A stretch of 47,351 bases of DNA, taken from the NCBI GenBank assembly GCA_026928325.1, contig JAIXKS010000005.1, positions 124,023 to 171,373 of the forward strand, in the 5' to 3' direction. A program made the translations under genes and the position numbers. Below, piece after piece: positions 7,757 to 15,157 of the stretch. The notes below the pieces were generated by a model, which made no database searches, was not told the DNA's origin, and was given only the letters and a program-made list of their open reading frames with translations. Every line of letters starts with the position of its first letter. Within the stretch, counting starts at the first letter, position 1. This DNA is from Chitinophagales bacterium. Its GTDB lineage: Bacteria; Bacteroidota; Bacteroidia; Chitinophagales; Saprospiraceae.

Positions 7757-7860
7757 GATCTATGATTTCCTTTGATTATTAAATATGAAGAAGGTCTGAG
7801 CGCTTGAATATATTGTAAAATTAAGGTGAACAAAATTAAAGTTTTCATAATACGTATATT

Positions 7861-8040
7861 TTAAAATTTAGTGTTCAAAAATTCAAATGAATTGTTCGGT
7901 TTTAGATTATCTAAACAACTATTTATATAATTTTCCGTTAAAAACGTTCTTTTAATTTTTCTATCAAATATCTTAATGTTATTAACACCACAACTTATAA
8001 AAAAAAGTAAAAAATAATATTTAGAAATCAAAATTTTCAT
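7861..8040 (-). CDS. Predicted 59-aa lipoprotein
   Basis: Reading the minus strand from the ATG at 8040 gives an uninterrupted 59-codon frame ending in TAA. The first 17 residues are a Lys start, a hydrophobic core and the lipobox-like FFISC (Cys17). The rest is basic and polar (FDRKIKRTFLTENYINS...). It lies 36 bp after the putative immunity gene on the same strand. It is very AT-rich and short, so chance cannot be excluded. The clean lipoprotein signal and operon position are the support. Function is unknown; a second immunity or entry-exclusion factor is one possibility. Confidence 0.5.
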   Translation of the reverse strand: MKILISKYYFLLFFISCGVNNIKIFDRKIKRTFLTENYINSCLDNLKPNNSFEFLNTKF

Positions 8041-8076
8041 CGTACAAAACTAAATTATTGGTTTTATAATTAATGA

Positions 8077-8577
8077 TTATTTTAATTCTACTAAACTATT
8101 TGATTTTAATTGATCATAAATATACAATTTACTATCGTTCATATAGAAATATACTTTACTTAACTCTTGGTAGGGAAGTATAAAGACTTCTTTTGGTTGT
8201 GTATTTATAATTAAGTCAAATAATTTATTATAATCGTTATAACCCTTTGTATATATGAATCTTCCATCGCTAATCCCAATAATCCTATTATCTTCTACGA
8301 TTAAACTAATTGCTTCTTGTATATTTGAATTTTTTAGTAATATTGGTTTCAATTTAGTGATAATTTTAGAATTTGCTATTTCTTGTTCATTAATGTCTAA
8401 TCTATAATACCTTATATGTATAAACTCAACTTTCTTTGGTATTTTAATATTTTGATTTTTTAACAAGTTTATTGTATGTTGGTCAAGGACATCTATCTGT
8501 CCCGTTTCATAAACAAATGGCTTAGTTTTACAATTAAAAAAACTAATTGCCAAAATAAAAACTATTAATTTCTTCAT
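8077..8577 (-). CDS. Lipoprotein, candidate immunity protein of the RHS toxin
   Basis: The 166-aa product has a lipoprotein signal (MKKLIVFILAISFFNC, Cys16). The mature part is a mixed alpha/beta protein with alternating short hydrophobic strands (VEFIHIRYYRL, AISLIVEDNRIIGISDGRFIY, EVFILPY, VYFYM, LYIYDQL). I recognise no family. It begins 12 bp after the stop of the RHS gene on the same strand. That is the standard position of the cognate immunity gene in polymorphic toxin loci. Membrane anchoring would suit a toxin acting in, or arriving through, the periplasm. The immunity role is inference from position and size. Confidence 0.6.
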   Translation of the reverse strand: MKKLIVFILAISFFNCKTKPFVYETGQIDVLDQHTINLLKNQNIKIPKKVEFIHIRYYRLDINEQEIANSKIITKLKPILLKNSNIQEAISLIVEDNRIIGISDGRFIYTKGYNDYNKLFDLIINTQPKEVFILPYQELSKVYFYMNDSKLYIYDQLKSNSLVELK

Positions 8578-8589
8578 ATTTTTTTATTT

Positions 8590-11500
8590 CTATGGTATTA
8601 TTCTGACAATTCCAAATGCATTTCTAAGTGTACCAGTTGAATAAGATTGAATTGCCCCTGTGGCAGGATTCATAGCATTATACAATGTTTTAGTAAACAC
8701 ATCACCATTAACTTTTTGAAATGTTTTTGAAACAACATTATCTAGCACAACACTATGTCCCACAGGTCCCCCTGTATTTAACCCAATAGCAATTCTCTCT
8801 CCTTTATTCATTAGATCAGGGATATGGTCAATATTTATAGGGTCTAATCCTCCAACTTTGTGACCGCTTTTCACACTATATTTCATCCAATAATCTCTCA
8901 TACTTAATGGGTCATTTTCAGCAGTTGTTTCTGGAAACCAATTTCTACCATCTTCCTGAGTAATCCCTCCACCCAAAGACCTATCAACTGCTTCACCAGA
9001 AGCGGGTAAACAATTATTTTTTCCTTTTTGAGTAACCGAAGGAATATTTTGATCTACTAAAACGGTTTCATTGATTGTTCGAATTCCATTCCAAAAATTC
9101 CTTTTGTCAACAGCCGCCTTAGTGCCCTCTAATACCCCACCGATTACCGCACCTATTCCCGTTCCTAAGGCTACTTTAGTCCATAAATCTTTCCCTTTTT
9201 CCTTATTAATCAATCCACCTGTAAAGCTTCCCGCAAATCCGGATGCAGCACCGGTAATAGCCCCATTAGCAAAACCTCCTATCCCGGCGGCCGTTAATGC
9301 CGGAGACACAAAACCACCCACACCTCCGGTTACTACAGATCCCGCAAATGCACCCCAGCTCCATCCATCGAATGAGAGCTCATGGGTAACTAAATGTACG
9401 GCTGTATAAGTAGCGGCACTTATCAGCATTCCTATACCGATAGCGGCGAGCGTTATCACTTCTCCGTCGGGATCGGAATATTTCAATGGATTATTCAATG
9501 CGTAGCTATACCTGTTGTAGTTTTGAGTATAGTCCGGCATTTGTACATTATTGTCGGGGCTTAGCATTCGGCTTACAAGTGGGTCATATAGCCGGCCGTT
9601 CATGTTGATCAGACCGAATTTTGGTATGTGCTCATGACCTGTAAATCCCCTGTATAACCATACTGGCGGTGTCGCAATATTGGAATACGCCCATGTACCC
9701 GGATTCCGGCTTCTTCCCCATGCATCGAAGTTTTGCTCGTGCTCTATTGCACCTGTGCTATTGGTAACTGTTAGTATGGATCCTAAATGGTCTGTATAAG
9801 TATAGTGGTAAGCATCCGTACTCCCTGTCCGCACCACTATACAGCCCAATCCTGACGGTGTTTCTATATAATGTATATGCCTAATAATACTCGAAGTGAT
9901 ATCTTTCTCGTAATCTCCAAAATAATACCTTGTATTTACCACCCCGGGACCTTCTTTTCTTACTGATTTTATCCTCTGATCATCAGCCGCATAGGTGAAA
10001 TCAATTCTGTTTATGTCCTCCAATATGTATAGTGGCTGATAGAATGAAGTATAAGTTATATCCTGGGTATTTATTGGGATGTTATTCTGGCTGTTTGTAA
10101 CTTGTGTAACCGCATGAATTTTATTAGGGGCGTAAGTGTATGTACCTACATCCGTTTTTGTAGAAATATTTCCGTTTGCCGCATAGGTATTCGTAAGGGA
10201 TGTCAGACCGGTTCCTGATGATGTCAGCAGCCTGTTTAAATTATCATAGGTGAAATTTTCTGTTTTCCCTTTAATGGCATCATTCCTGCTAGTTAAATTT
10301 CCTGACGCATAATCCCAGGTAAGGGTAAGATTTTGTAGCCCTGCTGTGGTATAATTGGTAGGAGTTCCAAAGTAAAAACTTATTGTTGAAGCCTTACTGT
10401 TGCCCATGGTATAACCTGTCGTATTACCAAGACCATCTATGCTTGTCTGTGTATATAGCGTTACCGTATTATTGCCATTTTTAATGTTATTTAAATAGCC
10501 ATTGGCATCATAATTGTAATTACACACAAATCCACTGGGATAGGTCCGGCTGGTCACATCATCATAAATGTTATATGTAAATGAAGTAGTATGGGGTATT
10601 CCATCGACTGTTTCTACTTTGGATGTGACTCTACCATAAGCATCATAATTAAATTGCTCTGTTTTGCCTCCGTAAGTGGACATTGTATTCAGTTCGTTAG
10701 TAGCCCCACCACTACCACTGGGATAATAAGTATAGGTGGTTGAGCCTTCCGGTCTTTGATGAGATGTTTTTCGACCCATTATATCGTAAACATAAGTATT
10801 GGATTGGTTGGTTGCCGTAACCATTCCTGTTATTTGCCCTAATGCGTCCGTTGTATATTGGGTCGTTCCTGCGTTGATGTCTGTTAATTGAGTTTGTCTT
10901 GCATATTCGTCATACGTACTATGCGTTAATGTATTACTTCCCTGTATTACCTCTTTCACTTTACCGTGACTATAGTATGTGTAATTCAAAGTACCACCAT
11001 AATCCGTAGCGCTTATCATCCTTCCTGCTGCGTCAGTGACATTGAAGCTCACCTGGTTTGCCGGGTTAGTAATTGTCGTTGTTAGATTGCCTCCACTGTA
11101 TGCGTATGAATAGGATGTCGTTCCAATAGTGTTGGACGAACTGCTTAAACGATTATACGTATCATAAGTATGCGTAGTTGTTAGAACAGCTTCACCTGGC
11201 TTATAGGGTAAGGTAGTTGTGGCGACATTTCCTCTACTGTCATATGTCGTGTATTGGGATGTCCATGTACTTCCAGGTACCTCAACATCCTTTCTCCTGA
11301 CTCTATCTAACAAATCATAAGAAATAATCTCATCTGGTTTTCCAGGATGTGAAATTGTCTTTTTATGTATTGTCCCACCTTCACCGGTATAATGCCAATT
11401 ATAGTCTGTATTTTTAGTAATAGATCGCTGTGGGTCAACTGTGGTAATGAGTCTGCCGAAAGCATCGTAAGTGTTGTTTAATGTAAAACCGGTAAAATCT

Positions 11501-14500
11501 GTAACTGATGTAGGCTTACCCCACTTAATATCATTTACATAGGTAGTTGTTTGATTCAGTGGATTGGTTGTTGATATTATAAACCTGCCTTTAGTATCAT
11601 ACTGTTGGCTCATGGTGCGGGCTGTCATGTTAGCCGGGCTTATAGTGATGCCGGTTTGATTTCCTAACGTATTATATGCGTATGTTGTCTGAACCTGTTT
11701 TGGTAAGCCCGAAAATTCAACCTTCTCTGTCATTTGACCCAATGAATTATATGCATAAGTCGTTGTATATGAATATGCGGATTGACCGCTTCTGGTATTT
11801 GATACGGTCTCAGATGTTAGCTTAGCGGGGATTGGCGTACCATGCTGACCATATTGGGCGGTAATGGTTTTTGTCTCTATATTATTGGTATTGGTAGTCG
11901 AAGTTAATATATTGCCGTATGTGTCATAAGTCAGTGAGCTTGAAATAAACTGCCCCTCAAAAACCCGGTTTTCATAAGTAGCATTTACTCTTGACCAAAT
12001 TCGTTTGAGTCCATATCCAATTATTTCATTTGTATTGGTAGATTCATTTATTAAAGTATTGGTAGAATTCAAATAAACAGATACCTTTTTAGGTAAAGTT
12101 AAATAATAATTTGTAGTAATAAACTCATTTTCGGCAACCGTTTTAAAACCTGTTGCGGAACTTACATGTTCACATGTTTTAAATCCTAAAAAACCTTTGC
12201 CTTCCCGATGATATTTTGCTTCAGAATATTTGAATGTAGATGTAGAAAATCCACCTATACCGTTCCCTGTCTTAAATTCTGAGACTAAGTATAATGGCGG
12301 CTGAACATTATTCAGAGGATAGCTTGTTATAGGTCCACGGGTATAGAAATTGGGTGTTTGCGTCATTCGTTTATACACAAACTCAATATCATGATTGTAT
12401 CCATTTTTTACTTTATGTAACAGCTTCTCTCTATCTTCCTTTCTTATGTAAAGTAATTGTTTAGGACTCGTATAATGTTTTGAATTCAATATTTCCGGTC
12501 TTCCATCGCCATTAGAGTCCCATGTAAATATATACTTGGGATCAGTCATGATATTATCGTTGAATAGATATTGCTCGCTATAAAAATTATCTCCTTTTGA
12601 ATAGTACATATCTATTTTTGAGTAATAATTAGATCCGCTCGAATAGTTCCAGCAATGCGCAATATCAGATTTCCCATCTCCATTATAATCAGTAATGAGT
12701 AATTGGTCATTAAAATAGGCTGAATTTATATCAGGCTTTTGATTAAATGTAAATGGAGTCTCAACCCACCCTGTTCCGGTACTTATAGCTTTATACCAGG
12801 GGGCATTATTGTTATTCTTGTCTGTTCTTGTGAGCATATCCGTTTTGCCATCTCCATTAAAATCTCCAAAAAATAAATGGTGCCATTTTGTAGGAAATCC
12901 CCCGAAATAAATCCTTTCGGCTGAATGATGATCTATAAATGTCATAATTTCGCAATTTCCGTCTTTTATAAGCATGATATCGTCTTTTCCATCTCCGTTA
13001 AAGTCCATTACATGCAAGGCATCACAAGAAGGCCATTCTGATTCCGTAAAAAATGTAGTACCAGACAGGTCACAATCAAACCAATAATTCGAACCGCCAT
13101 AATTTATATATATTTTATATAAAGATCCTTTTGAGCTTAACATAGTCAAAATGTCCATTTTAGTATCTCCATCAAAGTCACCTATCAAATAATAATTTCC
13201 AGATGTATGAACTTTATTATCATTATTACTAAGTGGCGGGATAATAATTGGCGTTGAATAATTGGGACTCTCGTAAACCCTAAACTCATTCATTACTCTA
13301 CTTGATCCTGTTCCAGTTGTTTTTGTTAATATTATGTCTGCTCTACCGTCTCCGTTCCAATCACCACAAGATCTTGTATGATTCGCCCCTTGTGCCTGCC
13401 TTATTTTAAACAATCCCCATTCTCTGGGCACAAATACCTGATATCCTGCCGGTAAATTTTCTGTATGAACCTGAGTAAAGCTAGTATTCGTCTCACTTGG
13501 GTTCTTTTCGTAAACAGTAAATGAAGTTGTATATAATATGTTATTAATTAACGTATTATTAAGTCCTATAAAATCAGAATAGCCGTCTCCATTGACATCT
13601 CCGTTCAAAAAATGTTGTTGCTGATTTTGACCAACTGTTGTTGTAGATGTACTGAAACTTAAGGGCTTATCTCCATACTTAAATATCGTAGAATTCAAAC
13701 CAATTCCATCACTTCCTTTCTCAATGATTTCTTTTAAATATGATGATGTATTATTATTTCCATATTTTAGCTCATATTCTTTAAAGAGGACATTGCCGTC
13801 TGTCTTTATAATGATATTTGTTAGTAGTTCGGTAGATTTTACAGATGTACCAGCCTCATAAGTTGTATTTTTATCATCTCTCACACCATAAATAAATGTA
13901 ATTGTGTTAAAAGGTAATAATCCTGTATTAACATTACCTGTATATGTTATTTCTTTTACCCTTGACTCGCTGTTGTTGTTGTAGTAATCAAAATCTATAA
14001 AATTCCCATCCTTGTACAATATCCTGTTTAATCTCCAATAAAATACTTTTGATTGATCATTAGAAAGAATTCTGCTGGCTGATGTATTCCCATATTCATA
14101 AATTGTTCCATCTTTTGCTTCCAGCTTAAAATGCTCCGGGCTACCGCCAAAAGTACCATACGATGTTAGTGTGCTGAAGTCATTAGATTCTTTGACGTAA
14201 CTACTCAAATGCGCCCCATACGTACCATATTTAGACAATAATCTTTCTCCATCAATACTAAATACATCGGTATTATTTATTTTGACAGGATGTACATCAA
14301 TGTCAAAATAAATATTTTTTTGAACTCTTGTTATCATAGATAGCCCTTGAATGTTCCAGCCCATGCCAAGTGAACCATTTCCAGCCATTGAGCTATAGGC
14401 AAGTGTTATAGATGGCGCAATTCCATTGGTTCCACCTGGAGTGATTATAGGAATACTATAACTCGCAGTCCCATTAGAAACATCACTTACCCCTGAAGTG

Positions 14501-14667
14501 GTTCCTACAGGCAAATTAAAGTTTATCGTTTTTGTAAAAGTGGTATTTGTAAATAAAGGAGTATAATTAACGTTTTGACCATATCCTGAATTAGGAATTA
14601 ATACAATCAAAATAATTAATGATACGTGGGTCACGGCATAAACCAATACTTTTAATGCACTTTTCAT
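8590..14667 (-). CDS. SpvB/VCBS/RHS polymorphic toxin-like protein with papain-like C-terminal tip
   Basis: The 2,025-aa protein has a Sec signal peptide (residues 1-30). Residues of about 40-130 match the SpvB N-terminal domain (SIPIITPGGTNGIAPSITL, then GMGWNIQGLSMITR). Seven calcium-loop VCBS/FG-GAP motifs of the DxNGDGxxD type lie near residues 356, 440, 498, 555, 605, 660 and 720. YD repeats fill about 960-1640. The RHS core (YTDHLGSILTVTN, RLYDPLVSRMLSPD, YSYALNNPLKYSDPDGE) ends near residue 1733. A glycine-rich hydrophobic stretch follows (about 1735-1865). The tip (about 1875-2025) has Cys1886 in NNCLPASGEA, His1971 in GHSVVLD and Asn2000 in NAMNPATG, the order of a papain/C39-like cysteine peptidase. 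The layout resembles Tc-toxin B/C and RHS shells that encapsulate a variable toxin. Toxicity is inferred. Confidence 0.88.
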   Translation of the reverse strand: MKSALKVLVYAVTHVSLIILIVLIPNSGYGQNVNYTPLFTNTTFTKTINFNLPVGTTSGVSDVSNGTASYSIPIITPGGTNGIAPSITLAYSSMAGNGSLGMGWNIQGLSMITRVQKNIYFDIDVHPVKINNTDVFSIDGERLLSKYGTYGAHLSSYVKESNDFSTLTSYGTFGGSPEHFKLEAKDGTIYEYGNTSASRILSNDQSKVFYWRLNRILYKDGNFIDFDYYNNNSESRVKEITYTGNVNTGLLPFNTITFIYGVRDDKNTTYEAGTSVKSTELLTNIIIKTDGNVLFKEYELKYGNNNTSSYLKEIIEKGSDGIGLNSTIFKYGDKPLSFSTSTTTVGQNQQQHFLNGDVNGDGYSDFIGLNNTLINNILYTTSFTVYEKNPSETNTSFTQVHTENLPAGYQVFVPREWGLFKIRQAQGANHTRSCGDWNGDGRADIILTKTTGTGSSRVMNEFRVYESPNYSTPIIIPPLSNNDNKVHTSGNYYLIGDFDGDTKMDILTMLSSKGSLYKIYINYGGSNYWFDCDLSGTTFFTESEWPSCDALHVMDFNGDGKDDIMLIKDGNCEIMTFIDHHSAERIYFGGFPTKWHHLFFGDFNGDGKTDMLTRTDKNNNNAPWYKAISTGTGWVETPFTFNQKPDINSAYFNDQLLITDYNGDGKSDIAHCWNYSSGSNYYSKIDMYYSKGDNFYSEQYLFNDNIMTDPKYIFTWDSNGDGRPEILNSKHYTSPKQLLYIRKEDREKLLHKVKNGYNHDIEFVYKRMTQTPNFYTRGPITSYPLNNVQPPLYLVSEFKTGNGIGGFSTSTFKYSEAKYHREGKGFLGFKTCEHVSSATGFKTVAENEFITTNYYLTLPKKVSVYLNSTNTLINESTNTNEIIGYGLKRIWSRVNATYENRVFEGQFISSSLTYDTYGNILTSTTNTNNIETKTITAQYGQHGTPIPAKLTSETVSNTRSGQSAYSYTTTYAYNSLGQMTEKVEFSGLPKQVQTTYAYNTLGNQTGITISPANMTARTMSQQYDTKGRFIISTTNPLNQTTTYVNDIKWGKPTSVTDFTGFTLNNTYDAFGRLITTVDPQRSITKNTDYNWHYTGEGGTIHKKTISHPGKPDEIISYDLLDRVRRKDVEVPGSTWTSQYTTYDSRGNVATTTLPYKPGEAVLTTTHTYDTYNRLSSSSNTIGTTSYSYAYSGGNLTTTITNPANQVSFNVTDAAGRMISATDYGGTLNYTYYSHGKVKEVIQGSNTLTHSTYDEYARQTQLTDINAGTTQYTTDALGQITGMVTATNQSNTYVYDIMGRKTSHQRPEGSTTYTYYPSGSGGATNELNTMSTYGGKTEQFNYDAYGRVTSKVETVDGIPHTTSFTYNIYDDVTSRTYPSGFVCNYNYDANGYLNNIKNGNNTVTLYTQTSIDGLGNTTGYTMGNSKASTISFYFGTPTNYTTAGLQNLTLTWDYASGNLTSRNDAIKGKTENFTYDNLNRLLTSSGTGLTSLTNTYAANGNISTKTDVGTYTYAPNKIHAVTQVTNSQNNIPINTQDITYTSFYQPLYILEDINRIDFTYAADDQRIKSVRKEGPGVVNTRYYFGDYEKDITSSIIRHIHYIETPSGLGCIVVRTGSTDAYHYTYTDHLGSILTVTNSTGAIEHEQNFDAWGRSRNPGTWAYSNIATPPVWLYRGFTGHEHIPKFGLINMNGRLYDPLVSRMLSPDNNVQMPDYTQNYNRYSYALNNPLKYSDPDGEVITLAAIGIGMLISAATYTAVHLVTHELSFDGWSWGAFAGSVVTGGVGGFVSPALTAAGIGGFANGAITGAASGFAGSFTGGLINKEKGKDLWTKVALGTGIGAVIGGVLEGTKAAVDKRNFWNGIRTINETVLVDQNIPSVTQKGKNNCLPASGEAVDRSLGGGITQEDGRNWFPETTAENDPLSMRDYWMKYSVKSGHKVGGLDPINIDHIPDLMNKGERIAIGLNTGGPVGHSVVLDNVVSKTFQKVNGDVFTKTLYNAMNPATGAIQSYSTGTLRNAFGIVRIIP

Positions 14668-14795
14668 AGAACTTCAATCTTTAGTCATTTAGTAAGATGC
14701 ATAAGTTTAAGCTTATACGTTTTATACTATATTTATTTAAAACAATTTAGATACATTTTTAGAAGTTCTTTAATACTCATAAAATTCTGTAATGA

Positions 14796-14827
14796 CAAAT
14801 GTATTATAGTTTTGCTTATAAAGCAAA
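14796..14827 (-). promoter_or_regulatory. Promoter of the RHS operon
   Basis: On the minus strand, TTTG (14824-14827) and TACATTTG (14796-14803) are spaced by exactly 20 bp, matching the Bacteroidetes -33/-7 consensus in both boxes. The leader to the RHS start codon is about 120 nt. The rest of the 490-bp gap (14668-15157) shows only the -7 element of the next gene. Confidence 0.7.
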
Positions 14828-15135
14828 CATAATCACAGCATTAACAAATTTTGATGCGATTATTGTTCAAAAAGCGTCATTTTTATGAAAGAGCAGGAAT
14901 TGATATTCAAGCTACAGTTGCACTTTTATCACCGATTTAGCAACTTTGCCACTCAAATTCGGATCATTTTTTTTTAATAATTCCCTATAATTCCGTTGTA
15001 ACATTAGATATAGTTCGACAATTAGTCAACCAAGAAGTCAGCCCGAATGGTGAGAACCATGCCAAATGAAACAGAATAATGCTCGGTATAATCGATTTTG
15101 AAATCAATTAATGGAATAATATATCTTCGTATTTG

Positions 15136-15143
15136 TATCTTTG
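15136..15143 (+). promoter_or_regulatory. Possible -7 element for the FAD/Fe-S dehydrogenase gene
   Basis: TATCTTTG fits TAnnTTTG exactly but lies only 14 bp from the ATG at 15158 and has no TTG at the right distance. If it is used, the leader would be very short, and the second ATG (15170) becomes a credible start. Confidence 0.4.
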
Positions 15144-15157
15144 TATGATAATCATTA

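Noticed and set aside
7732-7848. 38-codon minus-strand frame with a hydrophobic start (MKTLILFTLILQYIQ...)
   Set aside because: It overlaps the start of the 406-aa secreted protein gene, is very short and lacks a clear cleavage site or lipobox; probably chance or a decayed leader.
9071-9409. Plus-strand 112-codon Pro/Ala-rich frame inside the RHS gene
   Set aside because: It is the complement of the glycine/alanine-rich hydrophobic stretch of the RHS protein; no start context or family.
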